Shown piece after piece: positions 8,118 to 17,285 of a stretch of 64,000 nucleotides of DNA. A program made the position numbers and the translations under genes. The notes beneath the pieces are model-generated. The model made no database searches and had not been told where the DNA came from. It worked only from the letters and a program-made list of their open reading frames with translations. How positions within the stretch are numbered: the stretch's first letter is position 1; each line of letters opens with the position of its first letter. The DNA is from an uncultured Flavobacteriales bacterium (GTDB taxonomy: Bacteria; Bacteroidota; Bacteroidia; Flavobacteriales; Flavobacteriaceae): NCBI GenBank assembly GCA_913058295.1, contig CAJXRD010000005.1:41527-105526 (forward strand), written 5' to 3'.

Positions 8118-8840
8118 ATGAAAACAATCAAAATAATTTTAAGTCTAATTCTAATAGCTACTCTAACTTCATGCCAATACGATTTGAATATTGGACAAGT
8201 AAACGGAGATGGAGATGTAATTACTGAAGAAAGACATGTAGACCAAGACTTTGAGCAAGTAAGAGGATCCAGAGGCTTAGATGTATATCTTACAGAAGGT
8301 AACGAAAACAAAATCGTTGTTGAAGCGGACGAAAATCTATTAGACTTGATTGAGACCACTGTAAGTAATGGAAAATTAACCATTACTTCATCCAAAAATA
8401 TTGGAAGAGCAAAGGCTAAAAAAGTACACGTAACTTATGTAAAACTCACTAATATTGAAGCAAGTAGCGGGTCTGATGTTATTGGAAACTCTGTAATTAA
8501 AAGCGAAACTCTTACTTTAGATAGTAGCAGTGGTGCTGATTTAGAAGTCGAGGTTTTTGCTAAAGATCTTTATGTAGAAACCAGTAGTGGAGCAGATATT
8601 GAAGTAACTGGAAAATCTAGTACTTTATATGCCAATGCCTCTAGTGGTAGTGAAATAGATGCAAAAAAACTAGAAGTAACTAATTGTAATGCTAAAGCCT
8701 CTAGTGGTGCAGACATTACCGTTACCGTTAATAATAAACTAAATGCAAAAGCTTCAAGTGGAGGCGATGTAAAATATTATGGAGACCCAGTATCGGTATC
8801 CAAAAAAGATAGTTCTTCTGGAAGTATTCGAAAAATGTAA
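8118..8840 (+). CDS. GIN-domain (DUF2807) lipoprotein
   Basis: The 240-residue product has a lipoprotein signal (MKTIKIILSLILIATLTSC, Cys19) and a DUF2807 head-GIN domain. From about residue 117 a repeated SSG motif followed by D, E or S recurs roughly every 18-24 residues (ASSGSD, SSSGAD, TSSGAD, ASSGSE, ASSGAD, ASSGGD, SSSGS). This is the pattern of a right-handed beta-helix with stacked turns. It is probably surface- or periplasm-exposed and anchored by lipid. It closes the PadR/PspC operon and is followed by a strong terminator. Function is unknown. Confidence 0.85.
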   Translation: MKTIKIILSLILIATLTSCQYDLNIGQVNGDGDVITEERHVDQDFEQVRGSRGLDVYLTEGNENKIVVEADENLLDLIETTVSNGKLTITSSKNIGRAKAKKVHVTYVKLTNIEASSGSDVIGNSVIKSETLTLDSSSGADLEVEVFAKDLYVETSSGADIEVTGKSSTLYANASSGSEIDAKKLEVTNCNAKASSGADITVTVNNKLNAKASSGGDVKYYGDPVSVSKKDSSSGSIRKM

Positions 8841-8864
8841 CTTATTTAATCCAACTAACTTATT

Positions 8865-8901
8865 ACGTCATTCTTTCTTATTTAGAATGACGTTTTTTTT
8901 T
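8865..8901 (+). terminator. rho-independent terminator of the PadR/PspC operon
   Basis: ACGTCATTCT, a 9-base loop and AGAATGACGT form a perfect 10-bp stem followed by eight or more T. The stem arm (GTCATTCT) resembles the arms of the dispersed palindrome family seen later in the window. Confidence 0.85.
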
Positions 8902-8914
8902 AAACCATTATCCA

Positions 8915-9412
8915 ATGCTAAAAAAATCGATACTTATACTTGGCGTATTAACGCTACTAACACAAATCACCTATAGTCAGGTTTCTAAAAATTCTGAATT
9001 ATATCTTCAATTACACAAAATGGACAGTCTTGTTTTTCAGGAAGGCTTCAACAAGTGTAATCTAATTTCTTTAGAGGAAACAATTGCTGAAGGTTTTGAG
9101 TTTTACCATGATGTTGGTGGAATTCAAGAAAAGGCAAATTTCATGGAAAGCATGAAAAACAATATCTGTTCAAGTCCTGAAAGAAAACCTATCAGAAAAT
9201 TAGTAAAAGGTAGTATAGAAGTTTTTCCTCTTTACAACCAAGGGGAACTGTATGGCGCAATTCAAAATGGAGAACACGAGTTTTGGATTCAGGAACCAGA
9301 CAAGGAAATATACCAAACTGGAACAGCTAAATTTTCAACCACTTGGTTGCTAATAGAAGGAAATTGGATGATGAAAAATGTGTTGAGCTTTGATCATAAA
9401 GCTTCTCACTAA
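8915..9412 (+). CDS. secreted NTF2-like (DUF4440-type) protein
   Basis: The 165-residue product has a signal peptide (MLKKSILILGVLTLLTQITYSQ) and then an NTF2/SnoaL-like alpha+beta domain of about 125 residues. Landmarks are LYLQLHKMDSLVF, FEFYHDVGG and the C-terminal TTWLLIEGNWMMKNVLSFDH. This is the pattern of DUF4440 proteins, a fold used by ketosteroid-isomerase-like enzymes and by binding proteins. The substrate is unknown. It lies just after a terminator and ends 39 bases before the adenine deaminase gene. Confidence 0.7.
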   Translation: MLKKSILILGVLTLLTQITYSQVSKNSELYLQLHKMDSLVFQEGFNKCNLISLEETIAEGFEFYHDVGGIQEKANFMESMKNNICSSPERKPIRKLVKGSIEVFPLYNQGELYGAIQNGEHEFWIQEPDKEIYQTGTAKFSTTWLLIEGNWMMKNVLSFDHKASH

Positions 9413-9417
9413 TTGAC

Positions 9418-9425
9418 TAACTTTG
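9418..9425 (+). promoter_or_regulatory. -7 box of the adenine deaminase promoter
   Basis: TAACTTTG matches TAnnTTTG 26 bases before the ATG at 9452. A TTTG lies at 9389-9392, 25 bases upstream, a little long for a -33 box and inside the preceding gene. Confidence 0.45.
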
Positions 9426-9451
9426 TGTTTGCATAATTCTTTTAGATTAAT

Positions 9452-11074
9452 ATGAAAATACAAGGACAAATTGTCGATATACCGAACCGACGAATTTATA
9501 AGGGGGAGGTTTCTCTTAAAAATGGAAAAATTGAATCTATTATTGAAAAGGATCATTCTGAAGACCAATATATTCTTCCTGGCTTTGTAGATGCACATAT
9601 TCATATAGAAAGTTCTATGTTAGTGCCTTCAGAGTTTGCAAAAATTGCTGTAAGCCATGGAACGGTTGCAACCGTTTCAGATCCTCATGAAATTGCAAAT
9701 GTATTAGGGGTTCCTGGGGTTGAATTTATGATTGAAAACGGAAATAAAGTCCCTTTCAAATTTAATTTCGGTGCTCCTTCTTGTGTGCCTGCTACTTCAT
9801 TTGAGTCGGCTGGTGCAGTGATAAATTCCGAAGACATTAAAACACTTCTACAAAAACCGGAAATAAAGTACTTGGCTGAAATGATGAATTACCCTGGAGT
9901 TTTATTCCAAGAGGAAGAGGTGATGAAAAAAATAGCTTGGGCAAAACACTATAATAAACCTATAGATGGGCATGCTCCAGGACTAAGAGGAAAAGACATC
10001 TCTACCTATATCGCAGCAGGAATTACAACAGATCATGAATGTTTTACTTTTGAAGAAGGGCTCGAAAAACTTCAAAAAGGAATGAAAGTAATTATCAGGG
10101 AAGGCTCTGCAGCAAAAAACTTTGAGGCACTTATCGATTTACTACCAGATTATTATGAAAATATGATGTTTTGTAGCGATGACAAACATCCCGACGATTT
10201 ATTAGTCAGTCATATCAATAAACTTTGTGCAAGAGCCATTACAAAAGGAATGGATCTTTATAAAATATTACAAGCAACTTGTATCAATCCAGTTAAACAT
10301 TATAACCTAGAAGTTGGATTATTAAAAGAAGGAGATCCCGCAGATTTTATTGTTGTGGAAGATTTAAAAGAATTTAAAGCATTACAAACTTATATTGATG
10401 GGGAATTAGTCTTTTCAGAAGGAATTTCAAATATTAAATCTGTTCCTTTTGAAATCTTGAACAATTTCAATACTGATAAAAAGAAAGTAGGAGATTTTAG
10501 ATTCAATTCTTCTTCAAAAAATATTAGAGTTATTGAAGCTTTAGAAGGAGAATTAGTCACTAACGAACTTATTGAAGATTCTTTAATTGTGGATGGAAAC
10601 CTTGTTTCGAATACAAAAACTGATGTTTTAAAAATGACGGTGGTTAATAGATATCAGAATCAAAAACCAGCTATTGCATTTATTAAAAACTTTGGATTAA
10701 AAGAAGGAGCCATCGCTTCATCCGTTGGCCATGATTCTCATAATATTATTGCAGTGGGCGCAAGCGATGAAGCCATATGTAAAGCAGTAAATTTATTGGT
10801 GGAAGCTAAAGGAGGAATTTGCGCAGTATCCAATTCCGAAGAAAAAGTAGTTCCGTTACCCGTTGCGGGAATCATGAGTGATCAAGATGGGGAAACTATT
10901 GGAAAAGACTATGCCTTATTAGATAAAATGGCAAAAGAGATGGGCTGCACTTTAAACGCTCCATATATGACGCTTTCTTTTATGGCGCTACTTGTTATTC
11001 CTTCTTTAAAGCTTAGTGATAAAGGGCTTTTTAATGGGAGTAAGTTTGAGTTTACATCTTTAGACAACATATAA
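9452..11074 (+). CDS. ade: adenine deaminase
   Basis: The 540-residue protein matches the AdeC/Ade branch of the amidohydrolase superfamily, which converts adenine to hypoxanthine and ammonia in purine salvage. Metal-ligand motifs are visible: [15 protein letters not shown] near residue 45, later DGHAPG, TDHECFT and the [11 protein letters not shown] segment. The C-terminal domain ([15 protein letters not shown] and GGICAV) is the family's second conserved region. Length is close to that of E. coli and Bacillus homologues. It is transcribed alone and is followed closely by a palindromic repeat. Confidence 0.93.
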   Translation: MKIQGQIVDIPNRRIYKGEVSLKNGKIESIIEKDHSEDQYILPGFVDAHIHIESSMLVPSEFAKIAVSHGTVATVSDPHEIANVLGVPGVEFMIENGNKVPFKFNFGAPSCVPATSFESAGAVINSEDIKTLLQKPEIKYLAEMMNYPGVLFQEEEVMKKIAWAKHYNKPIDGHAPGLRGKDISTYIAAGITTDHECFTFEEGLEKLQKGMKVIIREGSAAKNFEALIDLLPDYYENMMFCSDDKHPDDLLVSHINKLCARAITKGMDLYKILQATCINPVKHYNLEVGLLKEGDPADFIVVEDLKEFKALQTYIDGELVFSEGISNIKSVPFEILNNFNTDKKKVGDFRFNSSSKNIRVIEALEGELVTNELIEDSLIVDGNLVSNTKTDVLKMTVVNRYQNQKPAIAFIKNFGLKEGAIASSVGHDSHNIIAVGASDEAICKAVNLLVEAKGGICAVSNSEEKVVPLPVAGIMSDQDGETIGKDYALLDKMAKEMGCTLNAPYMTLSFMALLVIPSLKLSDKGLFNGSKFEFTSLDNI

Positions 11075-11081
11075 AGTCTTT

Positions 11082-11158
11082 TGTCATTCAGAATGAAGCG
11101 AAGAATCTCAATACTCATATTATAAAGATTCTTCAGTCATTCCTCCTTCTGAATGACA
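11082..11158. repeat. dispersed palindromic repeat, copy A (complete)
   Basis: A 77-bp imperfect palindrome begins TGTCATTCAGAATGAAG, reaches GAAGAATCT, then AGATTCTTC and ends TTCTGAATGACA. It starts eight bases after the adenine deaminase stop. The same outer and inner arms recur in the other copies in this window. Confidence 0.8.
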
Positions 11159-11223
11159 TTAACATTCATATAACTGTAAAGAGGGAGGATTTCAAATTAT
11201 ATAAATTTTTGTAATTTAAACCT

Positions 11224-11529
11224 ATGAAAACCATAGGCACACACAATTATTATGTTTACATCCTCACAAATAAATTAAAAACGGTTCTCTATACTGGGGT
11301 AACAAATAATTTAAAAGAAAGATTATATCATCACAGAAATCCATTGCCCTTTTCTAAAGCATTTACTGCAAAATATAAATGTTTTTACTTAATTTACTCC
11401 GAACACTTTTTTAAAATTGATAATGCCATAAAAAGGGAAAAACAAATAAAAGGCTGGAGTAGAGGAAAAAAAGAAATAATTATTTCAGAATTCAATTCTA
11501 AATGGAACTTTTTGAACGATAAAATATAA
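11224..11529 (+). CDS. GIY-YIG nuclease family protein
   Basis: The 101-residue protein is a single GIY-YIG domain. The GIY motif appears as YYVYILTNK (residues 8-16) and the YIG motif as LYTGVTNNLKERL, whose Arg is catalytic; later come a TAKYKCFYLIYSE strand and an AIKREKQIKGW helix. This matches the UPF0213/YhbQ-like small proteins, nucleases of uncertain substrate. Members of this type are often multicopy in flavobacteria (from memory). It lies between copies of a dispersed palindrome on both sides, with no other gene in between, suggesting that gene and repeats may move or spread together. That link is an inference. Confidence 0.85.
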   Translation: MKTIGTHNYYVYILTNKLKTVLYTGVTNNLKERLYHHRNPLPFSKAFTAKYKCFYLIYSEHFFKIDNAIKREKQIKGWSRGKKEIIISEFNSKWNFLNDKI

Positions 11530-11560
11530 AGATTCTTCGCCTTCGACTCTGAATTACAAT
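11528..11560. repeat. dispersed palindromic repeat, copy B (one arm)
   Basis: AAGATTCTTCGCCTTCGAC followed by TCTGAATTACAA corresponds to the right arm of the family, starting at the stop codon of the GIY-YIG gene. The left arm is missing and the end is mutated (TTACA for TGACA). Confidence 0.6.
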
Positions 11561-11593
11561 TCGCTATAAATGTCAACACTCTCTGTAGAACAC

Positions 11594-11689
11594 TGTCATT
11601 CAGAACGCATTGAAGAATCTCATTATCACAAAATATAGATTCTTCGGTCGCACCCTTCGACAAGCTCAGGGAACACCCTCTGAATGACA
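11594..11689. repeat. dispersed palindromic repeat, copy C (complete)
   Basis: TGTCATTCAGAACGCATTG leads to GAAGAATCTC; the right half is GATTCTTCGGTCG, CCCTTCGACAAGCTCAGGG and CTCTGAATGACAA. The core with CCTTCGACAAGCTCAGGGAA is almost identical to copy F near 46.2 kb. Confidence 0.8.
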
Positions 11690-11701
11690 ATAAAAGCATA
11701 A

Positions 11702-11739
11702 AAATAAAGACTATTCAAATTAATGAATAGTCTTTATTT
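11702..11739. terminator. bidirectional terminator before trxB 3' end
   Basis: A perfect 16-bp stem (AAATAAAGACTATTCA and TGAATAGTCTTTATTT) with a 6-base loop, A- and T-rich at both ends, lies between copies C and D of the repeat. It can terminate transcription from either side. Confidence 0.8.
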
Positions 11740-11749
11740 AAATTTAATT

Positions 11750-11787
11750 GAGATTCTTCGCTACCTAAACTTCGCTCTGAATGACAA
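11750..11787. repeat. dispersed palindromic repeat, copy D (one arm)
   Basis: GAGATTCTTCGCTACC, then TTCGCTCTGAATGACAA. It abuts the trxB stop codon, so the repeat lies immediately downstream of trxB on the minus strand. Confidence 0.65.
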
Positions 11788-11788
11788 C

Positions 11789-12736
11789 TTATACTAAAGC
11801 TCCAAGATATCTTTCAGAATCTAAAGCTGCCATACAACCTGTTCCTGCTGCTGTAACCGCTTGACGATATTCTTTATCTTGAACATCACCACAAGCAAAT
11901 ACACCCGGTAAGTTGGTTTTGGTAGATTTTCCTTTGGTAATTAAATAACCAACATCATCCATATCCAATACGTCATTAAATAATTCTGTATTTGGTTTAT
12001 GTCCAATTGCAATAAATACTCCAGTCACATCAATAACTTGCGTTTCTTGTGTTTGATTATTTATAGCACGAACTCCTTCCACTACACTCTCCCCTAAGAC
12101 CTCATCCAATTCGGTATTATATAAAACGGTAATGTTTTCTGTTTTTTTCACTCTGGTTTGCATAGCCTTAGAAGCTCTCATAAAATCTTTACGAACTAAC
12201 ATCGTAACCGATTTACATATATTAGCTAAATAGGTTGCTTCTTCCGCTGCTGTATCTCCAGCACCTACGACAACAACATCCTGTCCTTTATAAAAGAATC
12301 CATCACAAGTTGCACAAGCAGAAACTCCTCCACCTATTAAACGTTGTTCGCTTTCTAAACCTAAATACTTTGCAGTTGCACCAGTTGAAATAATTACTGT
12401 TTCTGCTTCTATTTGCTTAGTACCATCGACAGTTACTTTATGTATCCCTCCTTCGTCTTCACTAAAATTTACGGCAGTTACCATTCCAAACCTTACTTCG
12501 GTACCAAAACGTTCCGCTTGATTTTTAAAATCTTCCATCATCGCTGTTCCATCTGTCCCTTTTGGGTAACCAGGATAATTATCCACTTCGGTAGTAGTCG
12601 TTAACTGACCTCCCATCTGTAATCCTGTGTACATTATTGGGTACAATTCAGCTCTTGCAGCATAAATCGCTGCAGTGTATCCTGCAGGCCCTGAACCAAT
12701 AATTAAGCATTTTATTTTTTCTGTAGTATCTGACAT
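11789..12736 (-). CDS. trxB: thioredoxin-disulfide reductase
   Basis: The 315-residue flavoprotein has an N-terminal FAD-binding GSGPAGYTAAIYAARA (about residues 14-29), the redox-active CATCDGFF pair near residue 136, the NADPH-binding GAGDTAAEEATYLA and the C-terminal FACGDVQDKEYRQAVTAAGTG. It reduces thioredoxin with NADPH in the cytoplasm. Length is normal for the bacterial low-molecular-weight type. It is a single gene divergent from acs, with a 514-bp gap between. Confidence 0.96.
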   Translation of the reverse strand: MSDTTEKIKCLIIGSGPAGYTAAIYAARAELYPIMYTGLQMGGQLTTTTEVDNYPGYPKGTDGTAMMEDFKNQAERFGTEVRFGMVTAVNFSEDEGGIHKVTVDGTKQIEAETVIISTGATAKYLGLESEQRLIGGGVSACATCDGFFYKGQDVVVVGAGDTAAEEATYLANICKSVTMLVRKDFMRASKAMQTRVKKTENITVLYNTELDEVLGESVVEGVRAINNQTQETQVIDVTGVFIAIGHKPNTELFNDVLDMDDVGYLITKGKSTKTNLPGVFACGDVQDKEYRQAVTAAGTGCMAALDSERYLGALV

Positions 12737-12758
12737 AGTATATTTTTTTTTCTGAAAA

Positions 12759-12786
12759 CAAAAGTACTCAATTTATCAAATGCAAA
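12759..12786 (-). promoter_or_regulatory. trxB promoter
   Basis: On the minus strand TTTG (12786-12783), a 16-base spacer and TACTTTTG (12766-12759) match the Bacteroidetes -33/-7 pattern, although the spacer is slightly short; the -7 box ends 22 bases before the trxB ATG. Confidence 0.5.
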
Positions 12787-13029
12787 AGTTAAATTTTATT
12801 GAGATTTATTATTCTATTATTAACTTTTCTTATTGAGTAAACGTCTAAAGTTTCAAGTATTTTGAAGTGCCTAAAATTAGAGCTATCTTTTGATTCAATA
12901 AGAATGTTTCAAAAAGTGTTTAAGTAGGTTTTAACTGAAGACACCATACTTTTAATATTAAAAGATATTTGAAAAATAAGTATTATAAAAATTACTATAA
13001 ATTTTATAATTCCAGTTTATTCTTTGTTC

Positions 13030-13049
13030 CCTGCCTGCCGTTAGGCAGG
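13030..13049. repeat. short CCTGCCT hairpin repeat
   Basis: CCTGCCT and AGGCAGG form a perfect 7-bp stem around GCCGTT, and it is much more GC-rich than its surroundings. Such CCTGCC/GGCAGG hairpins recur in flavobacterial intergenic DNA (from memory); only one copy is seen here. Confidence 0.55.
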
Positions 13050-13250
13050 TTGATTCTAAAATCGTTGCGGTATTATACTTTAAGTCGGATACTAATGATA
13101 TTTTACACTTAAGGCACTTATAAATTTAGCGCATTTTAATTACTTTTAATTTTCAAAATTCTTACTTTTAATTTTTCATTATTTAATATAGAAATATAGA
13201 TGATATTCATTTTTGCTTAACTATATTTCCAACAAAAGAAAACAACTCCT

Positions 13251-15158
13251 ATGAGTAATTACCATATCAAACATCTTGAAGAGTATTTTAAAGTATATCG
13301 AAAGTCTGTAAGAGAGCCCGAAATATTTTGGGAAGAAATTGCAGAAGAACATTTTTTATGGCGCAAACGATGGGATAAAGTATTGTCTTGGGATTTCAAA
13401 AAACCTGAAATAAGTTGGTTTGAAGGTGCTCAATTAAACATTACCGAAAATTGCATTGACCGTCATCTAGTAACTAAAGGGGATAAAACTGCCATTTTAT
13501 TTGAACCTAATGATCCAAATGAAAAAGCACAGCACATAACTTATAATGACCTTTATAAAAAAGTCAATCAATTTGCTAATGTTCTAAAACAACAAGGCGT
13601 AAATAAGGGAGATCGTGTTTGTATTTATCTTCCGATGATACCCGAGTTAGCAATTTCACTTTTAGCTTGTGCTCGTATTGGCGCAATACATTCTGTAGTA
13701 TTTGCCGGGTTTTCTTCCACCGCATTATCGACAAGAATTAACGATTCCGATTGTAAAATGGTAATTACTTCAGATGGATCTTATCGAGGTTCAAAAACTA
13801 TCGATTTAAAAGGAATTGTAGATGAAGCTTTAGAAAGCTGTCCCGATGTAAAAAACGTATTGGTTGCCAAACGTATCCATTCAGAAATATTTATGAAGGA
13901 AGGAAGAGACCAATGGTTACAACCATTATTAGATCAAGCTTCTACAGAATGTGAACCAACATTAATGGATGCAGAAGATCCATTATTTATATTATACACT
14001 TCTGGGTCTACTGGAAAACCAAAAGGGATGGTACATACCACTGCTGGTTATATGGTATATACCGCATATACTTTTAAGAATATGTTTCAATATAAAGAAA
14101 ATGATGTGTATTGGTGTACCGCAGATATAGGTTGGATTACTGGGCATAGCTATATTGTTTATGGCCCATTAGCAAATGGTGCGACTACAGTGATTTTCGA
14201 AGGCGTTCCTAGTTATCCTGACTTCGGAAGGTTTTGGGATATCATTCAAAAACATAAAATTAATCAATTTTATACTGCACCTACAGCTATTAGAGCTTTG
14301 GCAAAAGAAAAAATAGAGTTTGTAGAATATTACGATTTATCCTCTTTAAAAGTTATTGGCTCTGTTGGAGAACCCATCAACGAAGAAGCTTGGCATTGGT
14401 ACAACGATAATATTGGAAAACGCAATAGCCCAGTGATCGATACCTGGTGGCAAACTGAAACTGGCGGAATTATGATTTCCCCCATTCCTTATGTGACACC
14501 AACAATTCCAACCTATGCTACGCTTCCTTTTATTGGAATTCAACCTGCTATAATGGATGATAAAGGAAAGGAGTTAAACGGAAATCAAGTTGAAGGAAGA
14601 CTTTGTATTAAATTCCCTTGGCCTTCCATAGCAAGAACCATTTGGGGCGATCATAAAAGGTATAAAGAAACTTATTTTTCAACTTTTGAAAACAACTATT
14701 TTACAGGAGATGGCGCATTACGTGATGCAACAGGCTATTATAGAATTACTGGTAGAGTAGACGATGTTATTATTGTGTCTGGTCATAATTTAGGCACAGC
14801 TCCAATAGAAGATGCAATTAACGAACATCCAGCAGTTGCTGAATCCGCAATCGTTGGGATTCCTCATGACATAAAAGGAAATGCATTGTACGGTTATGTT
14901 ATCTTAAAAGAAATAGGAAATACACGTGATCAAAACAATCTTCGTAAAGAAATAAACCAAATCATTACCGAGCATATTGGTCCTATTGCTAAGTTGGAAA
15001 AAATTCAATTTACCAATGGATTACCAAAAACCAGAAGTGGTAAAATTATGCGTAGAATATTGAGAAAAATTGCTGGTGGTGATACTAGTAATTTAGGAGA
15101 TACTTCTACCCTTCTTAATCCAGAAGTTGTCAAAGAAATAATGGCAAATGTTTTATAA
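13251..15158 (+). CDS. acs: acetate-CoA ligase (acetyl-CoA synthetase)
   Basis: The 635-residue AMP-forming enzyme activates acetate to acetyl-CoA. Landmarks are the phosphate-binding loop LYTSGSTGKPKGMVHTTAGY, the WWQTETGG motif, the hinge region DVIIVSGHNLGTAPIED, and the C-terminal PKTRSGKIMRRILRK whose lysine is the usual acetylation site. Length agrees with bacterial Acs. A small conserved gene follows after 19 bases and is probably cotranscribed. Confidence 0.96.
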   Translation: MSNYHIKHLEEYFKVYRKSVREPEIFWEEIAEEHFLWRKRWDKVLSWDFKKPEISWFEGAQLNITENCIDRHLVTKGDKTAILFEPNDPNEKAQHITYNDLYKKVNQFANVLKQQGVNKGDRVCIYLPMIPELAISLLACARIGAIHSVVFAGFSSTALSTRINDSDCKMVITSDGSYRGSKTIDLKGIVDEALESCPDVKNVLVAKRIHSEIFMKEGRDQWLQPLLDQASTECEPTLMDAEDPLFILYTSGSTGKPKGMVHTTAGYMVYTAYTFKNMFQYKENDVYWCTADIGWITGHSYIVYGPLANGATTVIFEGVPSYPDFGRFWDIIQKHKINQFYTAPTAIRALAKEKIEFVEYYDLSSLKVIGSVGEPINEEAWHWYNDNIGKRNSPVIDTWWQTETGGIMISPIPYVTPTIPTYATLPFIGIQPAIMDDKGKELNGNQVEGRLCIKFPWPSIARTIWGDHKRYKETYFSTFENNYFTGDGALRDATGYYRITGRVDDVIIVSGHNLGTAPIEDAINEHPAVAESAIVGIPHDIKGNALYGYVILKEIGNTRDQNNLRKEINQIITEHIGPIAKLEKIQFTNGLPKTRSGKIMRRILRKIAGGDTSNLGDTSTLLNPEVVKEIMANVL

Positions 15159-15177
15159 AAAAACTATTACAATTTAA

Positions 15178-15558
15178 ATGGAATTAGATTTTATAGATAA
15201 TGTCAATGAATTTGGCGAAAGTGTAGTAAGACTTTATAATTTTGATAAAAGTGAGGCTATCCAATTAAGAGACTTGATCATTCAAACCATAATTCTAAAA
15301 AAACAACGATTAGATCTTTCTAGTTTAGAATTTATAGAGCCTCGAAATTGCAATTTAATTTTTGGTCTTTTTAAAACAGATGAAGGAATATTAAGCAGTG
15401 ATAATCAAACTTTTTATTGTGCCTTAACTCTAGAGGGGTATATGAATATGCTAAAATTAATAGAACCCTTCTGTCATAAAAATACAAAGGGGCATCAATA
15501 TTTATACGATATTGACAACCCTATAGATTTTTTATTTTCTCCTGCTGGTACTTGGTAA
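15178..15558 (+). CDS. conserved flavobacterial hypothetical protein downstream of acs
   Basis: The 126-residue acidic protein begins MELDFIDNVNEFGESVVRLY and ends in a conserved-looking DFLFSPAGTW. I recognise it as a family found after acs in related flavobacteria, but it has no known function. No signal peptide or membrane segment is seen. The 19-base gap to acs suggests an operon, so a role in acetate metabolism or its regulation is possible but only inferred. Confidence 0.7.
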   Translation: MELDFIDNVNEFGESVVRLYNFDKSEAIQLRDLIIQTIILKKQRLDLSSLEFIEPRNCNLIFGLFKTDEGILSSDNQTFYCALTLEGYMNMLKLIEPFCHKNTKGHQYLYDIDNPIDFLFSPAGTW

Positions 15559-15567
15559 GTTTATTTA

Positions 15568-15792
15568 TTAAATAGCCAATTCCTTTTCCACCAAAGATTT
15601 AATTTTCAAAGCCTTTTCAAAATGATCCAGTTGTTTTGTTTTAATCCACCAAGTGGCAGCTTCATACAATAAAACTGGGTTTTCATTTTTATTCGAAAAA
15701 AAAGCATAAAAAGACAAACCTACATTGGATCCTTTTTGATTTATCTTTTTATCACAAACTTCGATGATTTTATTTCGCAATTCAATCGTCAT
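15568..15792 (-). CDS. DUF6500 family small protein
   Basis: The 74-residue protein (MTIELRNKIIEVCDKKINQK, then GLSFYAFFSNKNENPVLLYE and AATWWIKTK) matches DUF6500 in my recollection. It is small, soluble and mostly helical; function unknown. It starts three bases after the stop of the helicase gene on the same strand, so the two are cotranscribed. Confidence 0.7.
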   Translation of the reverse strand: MTIELRNKIIEVCDKKINQKGSNVGLSFYAFFSNKNENPVLLYEAATWWIKTKQLDHFEKALKIKSLVEKELAI

Positions 15793-15795
15793 TTT

Positions 15796-17094
15796 TTAAA
15801 ACCGTCTTTTTTTAGAACGCCTTTTTTTATCATGTTTTGGATCTTTTGCACCAAAGCCTCTTGTAGTAGTCTTTTTTGAATCATTGGATTTTCGATTTCC
15901 AGAATTCCGGTTACCTCCACCTCCACCTTGTCCGCGCTTAATTGGTTTTGTGGAAGCATTAGGGTCAGGTTCAAAGCCTTCTATAATTTCAACAGGAAAT
16001 TTTAAGCCAACTAATTTCTCAATATCTTTCAGATAAGATGTTTCCTCTGCACATACCAAAGATAAAGCCTCCCCTTTTGCTCCTGCTCTACCCGTTCTTC
16101 CAATTCTATGTACATAGTCTTCAGAAATATTAGGCAATTCAAAATTAATAACGTGTGGTAATAATGGAATATCCAATCCCCTTGCTGCGATATCTGTTGC
16201 AACCAAAACCCGAATAGAGTTATTCTTAAACCCTGCCAAAGCTTTGGTACGTGCACCTTGCGATTTGTTTCCATGAATAGCAGATGCAGTTATTCCCGCA
16301 GCTACCATTTTTTGACAAAGACGATTTGCACCATGTTTCGTTCTAGTAAAAACCAAAACTTGTTTCCAATTACCATCAGAAATAAGTTTAATAATAAGCC
16401 CTGTTTTTTTGTCTTTAGCAACACGATAAACTTTTTGTTCTATCGCATCAACAGTAGTGTTTTGAGGAGCAGCTTCCACTAAAACTGGACGGCTTAAAAA
16501 CTCATTCGCTAGTTTTTTAATTTCTTTTGAAAAGGTAGCTGAAAACAATAAATTCTGCCTTTTATTTGGCATTAAATCTATAATTTTTCTAATGTCTCTT
16601 AGAAAGCCCATATCCAACATTCTATCTGCTTCATCTAAAACTAAAATTTCAATGTTAGACAAGGATAATAATCTTTGATTTTGTAAATCAAGCAAACGAC
16701 CAGGAGTAGCAACAAGAACATCAACTCCCCTACGAATCGTTGATACTTGAGGTCTTTGGTTAACACCTCCAAAAATAACGGTAGAACGAATGTCTATAAA
16801 TTCGCTATATGACTTTACATTAGCATGTACTTGTGCTGCTAGTTCACGTGTTGGAGTCAACACTAAAGCACGAATAGGGCGTTTGCGTAATTGCTGTCCT
16901 TGTGACAAAATCTGAAGCATAGGCAGGGTAAATCCTGCTGTTTTCCCAGTACCGGTTTGTGCTGAAGCTAAAATATCCTTACCCTCTAAAATTAAAGGAA
17001 TTGCTTTTTCTTGTATTACTGATGGAGTAGTATAGCCTTGTTTTTCTACGGCTTTTAATAAGGCTTTTGATAAACCTAAAGAGTTAAATGACAT
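15796..17094 (-). CDS. rhlE: DEAD-box RNA helicase, RhlE type
   Basis: The 432-residue protein has the full DEAD-box set: [18 protein letters not shown] (Q motif), [10 protein letters not shown] (Walker A), [39 protein letters not shown], and [13 protein letters not shown] with [12 protein letters not shown]. The last 60 residues are a glycine- and lysine/arginine-rich tail ([18 protein letters not shown] and a [10 protein letters not shown] end), as in RhlE. It unwinds RNA in ribosome assembly or mRNA decay and is often cold-induced. A -7 box (TATCTTTG) lies about 50 bases upstream. Confidence 0.92.
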   Translation of the reverse strand: MSFNSLGLSKALLKAVEKQGYTTPSVIQEKAIPLILEGKDILASAQTGTGKTAGFTLPMLQILSQGQQLRKRPIRALVLTPTRELAAQVHANVKSYSEFIDIRSTVIFGGVNQRPQVSTIRRGVDVLVATPGRLLDLQNQRLLSLSNIEILVLDEADRMLDMGFLRDIRKIIDLMPNKRQNLLFSATFSKEIKKLANEFLSRPVLVEAAPQNTTVDAIEQKVYRVAKDKKTGLIIKLISDGNWKQVLVFTRTKHGANRLCQKMVAAGITASAIHGNKSQGARTKALAGFKNNSIRVLVATDIAARGLDIPLLPHVINFELPNISEDYVHRIGRTGRAGAKGEALSLVCAEETSYLKDIEKLVGLKFPVEIIEGFEPDPNASTKPIKRGQGGGGGNRNSGNRKSNDSKKTTTRGFGAKDPKHDKKRRSKKRRF

Positions 17095-17143
17095 ATAAGA
17101 TTTTATAAAAAGGAATAAGAAATTGTCCCTTTTTTATTTGTGG

Positions 17144-17151
17144 CAAAGATA
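17144..17151 (-). promoter_or_regulatory. -7 box of the rhlE promoter
   Basis: On the minus strand the sequence reads TATCTTTG, a perfect TAnnTTTG, leaving a 49-base leader before the ATG; cold-regulated helicase genes often have leaders. No TTTG sits at the ideal spacing. Confidence 0.45.
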
Positions 17152-17285
17152 CAAGATAATTAATAAGGTTTATCCTTACAAATAGCATAACATTATATAA
17201 TTGTGCTTTTTGGAGACAAAGAAGCTGCTAAGTAAATACCTTTCTATCAGTAACTTAAATAATTAGTCTTAGAATAAAATAATAT

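Larger units (their letters stand above)
12737..13250. other. 514-bp trxB-acs intergenic region
   Basis: No ORF is supported. It contains the trxB promoter at its left end, a CCTGCCT/AGGCAGG hairpin (13030-13049), and scattered degenerate copies of an AGTGCCTAAA element: 12866-12875, a related ACGTCTAAAG at 12841-12850, and an inverted AAGTGCCTTAAGTGT form near 13106-13120. A TATATTTC at 13222-13229 is a possible acs -7 box. Confidence 0.5.

Noticed and set aside
14346..14543. Minus-strand ORF inside acs
   Set aside because: It lies fully opposite conserved acs sequence and shows no domain or family resemblance.
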